Source of the DNA: an uncultured Oscillospiraceae bacterium
Lineage (GTDB): Bacteria; Bacillota_A; Clostridia; Oscillospirales; Oscillospiraceae
Assembly: GCA_934635515.1 (NCBI GenBank)
Contig: CAKTZK010000083.1
Location: 1 to 6,200, forward strand
Length of the DNA stretch: 6,200 nucleotides
Direction of reading: 5' to 3'
Part shown: positions 1-5,365 of the stretch, piece after piece
Layout of the letters: each line of letters opens with the position of its first letter
Numbering within the stretch: position 1 is the first letter of the stretch
Position numbers and translations under genes: made by a program
The notes under the pieces: model-generated
What the model was told of the DNA's origin: nothing
What the model saw: the letters and a program-made list of their open reading frames with translations, nothing else
Database searches by the model: none

Positions 1-831
1 GATGATGAGGGTATCCGGCAGCTCGGAGGACAGGAGGATGCACTTCTCATGCTTCATCTCCACGATCTGGGACTTGATGCCCCGCTTTTTCAGCTCCCAC
101 ACCAGGTACATGGCCGTGCGGCTGCCGCCCAGGATGGACACGGTGCGGACCTTCTGCTGGGAATGGCCCAGCTTATGGAGCATATCCTGCAGCTGGCCCT
201 TGGCACCGATCATGTACAGCTTATCCCCGATCTGGGGCACAAAGGCACCGTTGGGGATGACCATCTCCCCCTCGTGGACGGCCACGCAGAAGAGCACCTT
301 GGCCGAGCTATGGGTATTGAACTCGCTGAGAGGCTGCCCGGCCACGCTGGTTTGGGCGGTGACATCGAAGCCGATCATATCAATGCGGCCCCGGGCAAAG
401 GGCTCCACGGAAAAGGCCGAAGGGGTGGAGACGATCCGGGCGATCTCCTGGGCGGCGGCCAGGTCGGGGTTTATGACCATGTCCAGGCCGATCTCCTGCT
501 TGAGCATATCCGCATCCCGGCGGTACTCGGTGCTGCGGACCCGGGCGATGGTATGGCCGGTGCCCAGCTTCTTGGCGATAAAGCAGCACAGCAGATTCGT
601 CTCGTCCATATTGGTCACGGCGATGACCAGGTCCGCCGTCTGGGCTCCGGCCTCCTTCAAAATGCTGATGGATGAGCCATTGCCCTCAATACACATGACA
701 TCCAGGGCGTTTTCCGCCCGGTGCAGCGCAGTGGAGTTATTATCCACCATGACGATGTCGTGGTGCTCGCCGGCAAGCTGGCTGGCTATGGCATAGCCCA
801 CCTTACCGTTTCCCACAATGATAATCCTCAT
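1..831 (-). CDS. trkA: Trk potassium uptake regulatory subunit TrkA (C-terminus cut by window edge)
   Basis: TrkA is the cytoplasmic nucleotide-binding subunit that gates the TrkH/TrkG potassium channel. The 277 residues visible are the N-terminal part of a protein that is usually about 450 residues with two RCK units. Residues 1-120 form a Rossmann fold with the GNGKVG motif at 7-12 and the ribose-binding acidic residue D30 after strand 2. Residues about 140-215 match a TrkA-C (RCK_C) domain. A second Rossmann unit starts near 229 with GGSRTA at 235-240. That loop lacks the second and third glycines of a full GxGxxG, so the second site may bind NAD poorly. The ATG at 831 overlaps the stop of the upstream YihY gene (ATGA), and GAGGAGG at 842-848 is its ribosome binding site. 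The channel subunit gene is not in the window and may lie just beyond the left edge. Family call is secure. Confidence 0.95.
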   Translation of the reverse strand, partial: MRIIIVGNGKVGYAIASQLAGEHHDIVMVDNNSTALHRAENALDVMCIEGNGSSISILKEAGAQTADLVIAVTNMDETNLLCCFIAKKLGTGHTIARVRSTEYRRDADMLKQEIGLDMVINPDLAAAQEIARIVSTPSAFSVEPFARGRIDMIGFDVTAQTSVAGQPLSEFNTHSSAKVLFCVAVHEGEMVIPNGAFVPQIGDKLYMIGAKGQLQDMLHKLGHSQQKVRTVSILGGSRTAMYLVWELKKRGIKSQIVEMKHEKCILLSSELPDTLII

Positions 832-1709
832 TCTGATTTTTCCTCCTCATTGGGCCGCGGGGTATGCCCCACGCCCCTGTATGCAAGACGGGCGCCGTTG
901 TATTCTGCGCCCATGACCAGCACCTGGCCGGTCATATACAGCCACAGCAAGACCACCACGATGGTGGCGATGGAGCCGTAGAGCTCCGTGTAATGGGCCA
1001 CCTTTTCCACGTAGTAGGAAAAGGCCACGCTCAGCGCCAGCCAGGCGGCCATGCTCAAAAGCACCCCGGGGACCACCTCCCGCAGCGGACAGCGGCGGCC
1101 CTGGGCCACCATATTCAGCGGCACCAGCACCAGCAGCATGATAAGGCCCAGGAGCACGAAACGGAGGTTGCCCCAGAGGTCGATGAAGCTATCGGGCAGG
1201 TGGATAAACTTGGCGGCAAAGGCCAAGGCACGGCGGCCCACCGTGGTGAGCACGATGCTGGCGGCGATGGTGACGATGAGCCAGAGGGTGAAGAAAAAGT
1301 TGCGCAGGGTGCCGCCGACCATGCTGGGCGGGGCGCCCACGCCATAGGCCTTGCGCACCGAGTGCATCAGGCAGCTGGTGGCCCGCATGGGAAACCAGAT
1401 GGAAAAAATCAGGCTGAACACCAACAGCTGGCGGCTGGGGCTGGTGGACACATACTCCAGATAGCTGCGCATGATGGAAGCCACCTGGTCCGGCAAAAGG
1501 CGGCTGACCGTTCCCATCAGTTCCTCGATGTCCAGGTCCATCAGGCCCACCAGGGTGCTGATAAAAATCAGCAGCGGGAAAATGGCAAACAGCAGATAAT
1601 ACGTCAGCGCCGCGCCGTCACGGGCCACATCATGGGCATAGTAACGGTCAAAAAGATCCTTGGCCAGGGTAAAGGGCTTTAAATGCTTTCCGGTTTTTTT
1701 CTCTTTGAT
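828..1709 (-). CDS. YihY/BrkB-family integral membrane protein, probable ATC start
   Basis: The protein belongs to the YihY/virulence factor BrkB family, polytopic inner-membrane proteins of unsettled function that were once misnamed ribonuclease BN. Counting from the proposed start it has 293 residues, normal for the family. Six hydrophobic segments lie near residues 36-57, 95-112, 137-158, 183-200, 212-233 and 245-267. The family signature is present: an early ARDGAALTYYLLFAIFPLL stretch, and late YYVEKVAHYTELYGS, LLWLY and GAEYN. The tail is hydrophilic and ends in EEEKSE. The first canonical in-frame start is GTG at 1628, but this would cut the conserved LAKDLFDRYYAHDVARDG leader and has no ribosome binding site. 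Back to the in-frame TAA at 1812-1814 there is no ATG, GTG or TTG. The ATC at 1709 sits 8 bases behind AAGGGGG and is the best-placed start. It heads a unit with trkA, transcribed from the promoter at 1811-1819. Family is sure, start is moderately sure. Confidence 0.9.
   Translation of the reverse strand: MKEKKTGKHLKPFTLAKDLFDRYYAHDVARDGAALTYYLLFAIFPLLIFISTLVGLMDLDIEELMGTVSRLLPDQVASIMRSYLEYVSTSPSRQLLVFSLIFSIWFPMRATSCLMHSVRKAYGVGAPPSMVGGTLRNFFFTLWLIVTIAASIVLTTVGRRALAFAAKFIHLPDSFIDLWGNLRFVLLGLIMLLVLVPLNMVAQGRRCPLREVVPGVLLSMAAWLALSVAFSYYVEKVAHYTELYGSIATIVVVLLWLYMTGQVLVMGAEYNGARLAYRGVGHTPRPNEEEKSE
841..848 (-). promoter_or_regulatory. Ribosome binding site of trkA inside the YihY coding end
   Basis: On the minus strand GAGGAGGA lies 9 bases before the trkA ATG at 831. 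It also encodes the Glu-Glu-Glu run near the YihY C-terminus. With the ATGA overlap this points to translational coupling of trkA to the upstream gene. Confidence 0.8.
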
Positions 1710-1715
1710 CGCTGC

Positions 1716-1726
1716 TCCCCCCTTTT
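1716..1726 (-). promoter_or_regulatory. Ribosome binding site supporting the ATC start of the YihY gene
   Basis: The minus strand reads AAAAGGGGGGA here. AAGGGGG can pair with the 16S tail at seven positions, one of them a G-U pair, and leaves 8 bases to the ATC at 1709-1707. No other start-like codon in any useful position follows it, which is why ATC is proposed. Confidence 0.6.
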
Positions 1727-1780
1727 CTCTGCGATAACGCTTACAGTGCTCCGGCCGGGGGACGCACCCCCAGGCGGAAA

Positions 1781-1795
1781 GATCCCAAAGGGATC
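1781..1795 (-). promoter_or_regulatory. Small perfect hairpin in the YihY-trkA mRNA leader
   Basis: GATCCC and GGGATC flank a three-base loop, making a 6-bp perfect stem that can extend by a G-U and an A-U pair. It lies just downstream of the predicted transcription start and about 70 bases before the start codon. It has no T-run, so it is not an intrinsic terminator. It may stabilise the 5' end or bind a regulator. Confidence 0.4.
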
Positions 1796-1810
1796 CTGCG
1801 AATTTTATAT

Positions 1811-1843
1811 ATTATACCATAGTGCTTCCGCAAAATAAACCCC
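1811..1843 (-). promoter_or_regulatory. Extended -10 promoter for the YihY-trkA unit
   Basis: The minus strand carries TGGTATAAT at 1819-1811, a consensus -10 box with the TGn extension. A poor -35 candidate, TTTATT, sits 17 bases upstream, as is common when the -10 is extended. Transcription would begin near 1800-1805 and give a leader of about 95 bases. It fits housekeeping sigma-A recognition. Confidence 0.65.
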
Positions 1844-1943
1844 CACTTCCGCCCTGCCGCTTTTCTGTCCATTTTCTGCACTTTCCCCAAAATTTCCGTC
1901 ATATTATCTAAAAATTTTTTTGAATTTTGGAAAAATCTTCCTA

Positions 1944-1972
1944 TTGGCTTTTCCCTATCATTGTGGTAGAAT
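1944..1972 (+). promoter_or_regulatory. Promoter of the HTH/ImmA unit
   Basis: TTGGCT at 1944-1949 serves as a -35 box. A 17-base spacer ends in TGG, followed by TAGAAT at 1967-1972 as an extended -10 box. Transcription would begin near 1979, about 34 bases before the HTH start. The AT-rich tract just upstream could act as an UP element or as operator DNA for the HTH protein. Confidence 0.7.
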
Positions 1973-2012
1973 ATTGTATGTAAATTTTGCACTGAAAAAG
2001 AGGGATGCAATC

Positions 2013-2447
2013 ATGGATAATTTGACTAAAATTGTTCGCACAGAGATCGCACGCCAGTATAAAAGCGTGCGGCAATTCGCCTTTGCCGTGAATATTCCGT
2101 TATCTACCATTAACAGCGCCCTGCACAATGGCATTGGAGGTTCTTCTTTCGACACCGTGGTGCAGATTTGCAAGGTTCTGGGGATCAAGGCCCTGTCGGA
2201 TGACTCCGCGTTCTATCTGACGGACGACACCCAGGATCTGCTGACGCAGTATGCCCAGCTGGACAGCTATGGCCGGCACACGGTGGCCACCGTTCTGAAG
2301 GTGGAAGCCGACCGCTGCCGGGAAGCGGCAGACTCCTTCTCCGGTCAGGCAGCAGCCTTCGGCGGCAGCTTCACCAGCGTGAACATGCCCTCCGAAAGCG
2401 CCGCAGACGCTGCGGATGCTCTGCGCAGCCTGAAAAATAAGGAATAA
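2013..2447 (+). CDS. XRE-type helix-turn-helix regulator (probable repressor, ImmA partner)
   Basis: The 144-residue protein is a predicted cytoplasmic DNA-binding regulator of the phage-repressor/XRE type. The HTH covers roughly residues 5-60: helix 2 is SVRQFAFAVNI (18-28), the recognition helix starts at PLSTINSAL (29-37), then GIGGSSFDTVVQICKVLGI (40-58) closes the fold in the pattern usual for clostridial XRE regulators. Residues 72-104 resemble the helical segment that often follows (LLTQYAQLDSYGRHTVATVL). The last 40 residues are Ala/Ser/Gly-rich and probably flexible. The ATG at 2013 is preceded by GAGGG at 2000-2004 with 8-base spacing. An upstream in-frame extension would start inside the promoter and is rejected. 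It is first in a unit with the ImmA-type peptidase 18 bases downstream. By analogy with ImmR/ImmA it would repress its own promoter and be inactivated by the peptidase. That role is inferred. Confidence 0.88.
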   Translation: MDNLTKIVRTEIARQYKSVRQFAFAVNIPLSTINSALHNGIGGSSFDTVVQICKVLGIKALSDDSAFYLTDDTQDLLTQYAQLDSYGRHTVATVLKVEADRCREAADSFSGQAAAFGGSFTSVNMPSESAADAADALRSLKNKE

Positions 2448-2448
2448 T

Positions 2449-2457
2449 AGGGAGGGG
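2449..2457 (+). promoter_or_regulatory. Ribosome binding site of the ImmA-type gene
   Basis: AGGGAGGGG lies in the 18-base gap after the HTH stop and leaves 8 bases to the ATG at 2466, fixing that start. Confidence 0.7.
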
Positions 2458-2465
2458 TCGTTTTT

Positions 2466-3122
2466 ATGACGGCCGTGCAGCGTAAAGCGCACACATTTCT
2501 CGCGCAGTTTCATCACCGCCCATTCACTGTATCAGATTTAGAAAATGCCTTGCAGGCACAGGGCTTTACTCTGGTGGAGTACAGCCGCCTGTCCAACTGC
2601 AGGGAGGTGTCCACTCTGCTCAGCTCCCTGCAGCTGTTCGACTACGCCTCCCGGCAGTCCGCCTTTACCTATCAGGACCCCAATTTCCGCATTGTTTTTC
2701 TGCAGGAGAACCTGTCGGAGCAGGAGAAGATGGTGCTTTTGAGCCATGAGCTGGGGCACATCCTCTGCCATCATCTGGACCACACCGCGGTGACCGGACC
2801 GGGCGCCGGGGTACTGGAGGAGCAGGAGGCCAACGAATTCGCCACATATCTCATGCGCTACAATCAAAGCCGCCGGCCCCGGCGCGTTGTTATGCTGCTG
2901 TGCGCCGTGCTGGCCGTGCTGATGCTGGTGGCAGGTGGGATCGTCTACGCCGCCAGCCGGGATAACCCCACGGTATATCTGACCGAGTCCGGCGAGTGCT
3001 ACCACAGAAGCGACTGCAAGTATATCGCCGGAAAGGACAACATCACCGCCGTGACGCTGCGGCAGGCCAAGGAATCCGGGTACGACGCCTGCAGCTGGTG
3101 CTTTGGATACGGCGAGGATTGA
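2466..3122 (+). CDS. Membrane-anchored ImmA/IrrE-type zinc metallopeptidase with Ada-like Cys/His tail
   Basis: The 218-residue protein has three parts. Residues 1-130 are an ImmA/IrrE (peptidase M78-like) domain with the zinc motif HELGH at 94-98, a further HH at 102-103, and EQEANEFATYLM at 119-130, whose E121 is the likely third metal ligand. A basic linker RRPRR (136-140) precedes one hydrophobic helix at about 141-163, which by the positive-inside rule puts the peptidase in the cytoplasm. Residues 168-218 lie outside and match the short motif seen at the end of some secreted nucleases and in Ada-like zinc modules: TVYLTESGECYHRSDC, then LRQAKESGYDACSWC. Probable ligands are H180, C184, C209 and C212, with C178 as an extra cysteine. 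ImmA family members cleave or inactivate a partner HTH repressor, and such a gene sits directly upstream. A TM plus outer metal module is not the usual ImmA layout. Peptidase call is firm; the sensing role is inference. Confidence 0.88.
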   Translation: MTAVQRKAHTFLAQFHHRPFTVSDLENALQAQGFTLVEYSRLSNCREVSTLLSSLQLFDYASRQSAFTYQDPNFRIVFLQENLSEQEKMVLLSHELGHILCHHLDHTAVTGPGAGVLEEQEANEFATYLMRYNQSRRPRRVVMLLCAVLAVLMLVAGGIVYAASRDNPTVYLTESGECYHRSDCKYIAGKDNITAVTLRQAKESGYDACSWCFGYGED

Positions 3123-3140
3123 GTACGTATTTCAGGCAGC

Positions 3141-3147
3141 GAGGTGA
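3141..3147 (+). promoter_or_regulatory. Ribosome binding site choosing the GTG start at 3155
   Basis: GAGGTGA lies 7 bases before GTG at 3155-3157. The alternative TTG at 3119, overlapping the upstream stop, has no comparable site, and the ATG at 3150 is in another frame. Confidence 0.65.
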
Positions 3148-3154
3148 AGATGCC

Positions 3155-3652
3155 GTGCACGCGAAGCCCGAAAAATGGGATTACATCATCACCGGCAGGC
3201 CCTACGGCATTATGCGGATGGTGATCGCGGGCGTTTTAGCCGGGTTTTTCATCGTGCTGACCATAGACCAGCTGCAGCCGGGGCCCGGCAAGATGCCCTT
3301 TGTTGCTCTGGCTTTCGGCGGGATCGCGACGCTCATGACGGTGACGCTGGTAAAGCTCATCGGCCGATACTTTTACTATAAAATTTGTATCGGGCCAAAG
3401 GGTTTTTACTTCAAAACCAATCCGTTTAACGGAAAATACTACGAATATACCGAAATCGAACGCTGCGGCAAGGGGACCATCAAAGTCCATCACGCCGCTA
3501 CCCTCGCCGCCCCCGCCCAGGTCAGCCGCCAGTTTTTCTGTTTCACCGACCGCAGCGGCAAAAAACACGAAGCCATCCTGGAGGGCAGCCTGAACGACGA
3601 TGAGATCGCCATCCTAATAAGCCGCATCGACCGCGCCCGGGATGCGCAGTGA
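3155..3652 (+). CDS. Small two-helix membrane protein of unknown family, possible PH-like C-terminal domain
   Basis: The 165-residue protein is not recognised as a named family. A short polar N-terminus (1-16) is followed by two hydrophobic helices near residues 20-37 and 47-70, joined by a short DQLQPGPGK loop. The rest is soluble: a beta-rich stretch starting at YYKICIGPKGFYFKTNPFNG (74-93), then YYEYTEIERCGKG, and later QFFCFTDRSGKKHEAIL, ending in an amphipathic helix LNDDEIAILISRIDRA (146-161). Two helices followed by a strand-rich domain capped by a C-terminal helix resemble bacterial PH-like (YcxB/bPH) membrane proteins, but this is only a fold-level guess. Both termini are predicted to be cytoplasmic. 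The GTG start is preferred for its ribosome binding site. It lies 32 bases after the ImmA-type gene in the same direction and is followed by a terminator, so it is probably the last gene of the unit. Its role is unknown. Confidence 0.75.
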   Translation: MHAKPEKWDYIITGRPYGIMRMVIAGVLAGFFIVLTIDQLQPGPGKMPFVALAFGGIATLMTVTLVKLIGRYFYYKICIGPKGFYFKTNPFNGKYYEYTEIERCGKGTIKVHHAATLAAPAQVSRQFFCFTDRSGKKHEAILEGSLNDDEIAILISRIDRARDAQ

Positions 3653-3660
3653 GTTAATTT

Positions 3661-3688
3661 AAAACCTCCGGCTAAGCCGGAGGTTTTT
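3661..3688 (+). terminator. Strong intrinsic terminator of the HTH/ImmA unit
   Basis: A perfect 12-bp stem (AAAACCTCCGGC with GCCGGAGGTTTT) and a three-base TAA loop are followed by T-rich sequence through 3698. It begins 8 bases after the last stop codon. Its A-rich left arm also gives a short T-run on the minus strand, so it may stop transcripts from the converging lipoprotein gene as well. Confidence 0.9.
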
Positions 3689-3700
3689 GATTTTTTATTC

Positions 3701-3721
3701 AGGGCGGTGGCCCTATTTTTT
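3701..3721 (+). terminator. Possible second, weaker terminator
   Basis: AGGGC and GCCCT pair around a GGTG loop and are followed by ATTTTTT. The 5-bp stem is short. It overlaps the stop codon of the converging lipoprotein gene and may act as a backup against read-through into it. Confidence 0.45.
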
Positions 3722-5342
3722 ACTTGCTGGCCTTATGGACGCTGTAGAAGAAGTAGCGGCCCAGGTTATCCCCGAAGACGCCGGTATACTGGTCCGACAG
3801 GCTCCAGGAGATGGTGCTGTAATACAGGTGGATCACATTGCCCTGCTCCAGCAGCAGGCGCTCGGCATCCTCCAGGTAGGCGTCCCGGGCCTCCTGGCTG
3901 GCGGACACCGCCGCCACGCCCAGGAGCATATCGTAGGCGCTGGAGTAGAAGTTGGCGTAGTTCTCCTCGCTGCCCTTGCGCCAGTTATTGAGGAAGCCGG
4001 TGGCGTCATTGCGGTCACTGGTGACGCGCAGAGCCGCGATGGTATACTCCCCTCTCTGCAGCGCCTGGCTGATCTCGGAAACCGTCACGCCCTGAAGCGT
4101 GACATCCAGGCCCAGCTTTTCCTTCCAGGTCTTTTGCAGCAGGAGAGCCAGGGAGTCGGTGATGCCGTCGGACTCATAGAGCATGGTCACGGTGCCCAGC
4201 TTTGCCAGGCCGCTGGCGGTATAGCCCGCCGCCTGCATCAGTTCCTGGGCCGTCTGGCAGTTCTTCTCATAATTTTCACTGTCGTTATCCACCACTGCGC
4301 CGAAATCCCGGAACTGGCCGCCTACGGTGCTGCGGATACCCCAGGTCACCAGGCCCTCCGCCGCAGGGTGGGTCCGCTCGCCCAAAAGCTCGGCGATGGC
4401 GTTGCGGTCGATGACCAGGCCCATGGCCTGGCGGACACTTTCGCTGCTGGTGAGGCTGGAGAGCTGGTTCAGCAGGACCACGCTGATCTCGGGATAGTAG
4501 TCCGGGGTCCAGCTGTCGATCTTCTTGGCGATGCTCTCCTCCGTCAGACCCAGGACAAAGTCCACCTCGCCCCGGTCATAGAGGGAGTTGGCGGTCTTGG
4601 CATCGGCGGTGAAGCGGAAGGTCAGAGTCTCCGGACCCAGGCGGCGCTTATCGTGATAATCGGCGCTCTGGGTCAGGGTCAGGGTATCGTTCTCCCAGGT
4701 GGAGACGGTGTAGGGGCCGTTGGTGACCAGAGTCGCGGGGGACATAGACCAATCCTCCTGGGCAGCTGCGGCACTCTGGACGGGCATGGTGGCCGCCGCG
4801 GTGCAGACGCTGTCGATAAAATACGGACAGCGGCCGGTGAGGGACACCACAAAGGTCTCCTCGTCCGGGGCGGACACCTGGAGGGCATCGGCATCCCCGG
4901 CCCGGGCGGCGCTGTAGCCGGCCACCATGTCCAGCAGTCTCGCGTTTTTCGAGCCGGTCTCCGGGGCCACCAGACGCTTCCAGGCGTAGACAAAGTCCCC
5001 GGCGGTGACCTTGGACCCGTCGGACCAGGTGGCCGAGCGGAGCTTGAAGGTATAGGTCTCCTGGCCCTCGGCGGTGGTGTCCACCTGGTAGCTGCGGGCC
5101 ATGCCGTTTACGGCGGTGGTGCCGCCGCTGCCGTCGGACTGCAGCTTCATCAGATTTTCAAACAGGTGGCTCACCACGATCTTTTCCCCGTCGGCGGAGG
5201 CCAGGGCCGGGTCCAGGGTGGCGGGCACGCTGCTCAGCCCCACCCGGAAGGACAGGCCCTCCTCCCTGCCGCAGCCGGCCAGCAATCCCGCCGACAGCAC
5301 CAGCGCCAGCAGCAGGGCCGCATATCGTTTCATTTTCTTCAT
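3720..5342 (-). CDS. OppA-like peptide-binding lipoprotein (ABC transporter solute-binding protein, family 5)
   Basis: The 540-residue protein is a membrane-anchored extracellular binding protein of the SBP_bac_5 family, which captures oligopeptides for an ABC importer. It starts with a lipoprotein signal: MKKMKRY, a hydrophobic core, and the lipobox LAGC with the lipidated C24. After it come family hallmarks: PATLDPALAS, an early HLFENLMKL, YTFKLRSATWSDG (97-109), VTAGDFVYAWKRL (112-124), and NGPYTVSTWEND in the middle. Length is normal for OppA-like proteins. The ATG at 5342 has AAAGGAG at 5353-5359, 10 bases upstream. A GTG at 5369 that overlaps the helicase stop (GTGA) would add nine residues and has only a weak GGAG. 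No permease or ATPase gene lies on either side in the window, so it is an orphan binding protein here. It lies 23 bases after the helicase stop and probably shares its transcript. The exact ligand cannot be read from sequence. Confidence 0.93.
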   Translation of the reverse strand: MKKMKRYAALLLALVLSAGLLAGCGREEGLSFRVGLSSVPATLDPALASADGEKIVVSHLFENLMKLQSDGSGGTTAVNGMARSYQVDTTAEGQETYTFKLRSATWSDGSKVTAGDFVYAWKRLVAPETGSKNARLLDMVAGYSAARAGDADALQVSAPDEETFVVSLTGRCPYFIDSVCTAAATMPVQSAAAAQEDWSMSPATLVTNGPYTVSTWENDTLTLTQSADYHDKRRLGPETLTFRFTADAKTANSLYDRGEVDFVLGLTEESIAKKIDSWTPDYYPEISVVLLNQLSSLTSSESVRQAMGLVIDRNAIAELLGERTHPAAEGLVTWGIRSTVGGQFRDFGAVVDNDSENYEKNCQTAQELMQAAGYTASGLAKLGTVTMLYESDGITDSLALLLQKTWKEKLGLDVTLQGVTVSEISQALQRGEYTIAALRVTSDRNDATGFLNNWRKGSEENYANFYSSAYDMLLGVAAVSASQEARDAYLEDAERLLLEQGNVIHLYYSTISWSLSDQYTGVFGDNLGRYFFYSVHKASK

Positions 5343-5352
5343 AATACGCTTG

Positions 5353-5359
5353 CTCCTTT
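5353..5359 (-). promoter_or_regulatory. Ribosome binding site of the peptide-binding lipoprotein
   Basis: The minus strand reads AAAGGAG, 10 bases before the ATG at 5342. It favours that start over the GTG at 5369. The site lies in the gap between the helicase stop and the lipoprotein gene. Confidence 0.65.
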
Positions 5360-5365
5360 TGCGCG

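Larger units (their letters stand above)
1710..2012. other. Divergent intergenic control region
   Basis: These 303 bases separate the minus-strand YihY-trkA unit from the plus-strand HTH/ImmA unit. They hold one promoter for each direction, the YihY leader with its hairpin and ribosome binding site, and an AT-rich stretch at about 1889-1950 with A and T tracts. Three copies of CAAAATT or its complement (1888-1894, 1923-1929 and 1983-1989) are possible operator half-sites. The open frame on the minus strand across this region (1741-2010) is not considered a gene. Confidence 0.6.

Noticed and set aside
2..796. Open frame on the plus strand across trkA
   Set aside because: The opposite strand encodes an unmistakable TrkA with Rossmann motifs. 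The plus frame shows no domain.
864..1682. Open frame of 272 codons on the plus strand
   Set aside because: It lies antisense to the YihY gene, is rich in His, Gln and Gly, and matches no family. It is a codon-bias shadow.
1741..2010. Open frame of 89 codons on the minus strand in the intergenic region
   Set aside because: It covers both divergent promoters and the YihY leader hairpin, has no convincing ribosome binding site or recognisable domain, and ends in sequence that is better explained as leader.
1920..2012. Upstream extension of the HTH protein by 31 residues
   Set aside because: The extra codons run through the predicted -35 and -10 boxes, while ATG 2013 has a good ribosome binding site and begins where family members begin.
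2996..3154. Upstream extension of the two-helix membrane protein into the peptidase gene
   Set aside because: The extension is Arg/Gln-rich out-of-frame peptidase sequence. GTG 3155 has GAGGTGA at proper spacing.
2013..3652. HTH/ImmA unit as part of a phage or integrative element
   Set aside because: No integrase, excisionase, replication or conjugation gene, tRNA attachment site or direct repeat is visible, and both flanks are housekeeping genes. A relic cannot be fully excluded.
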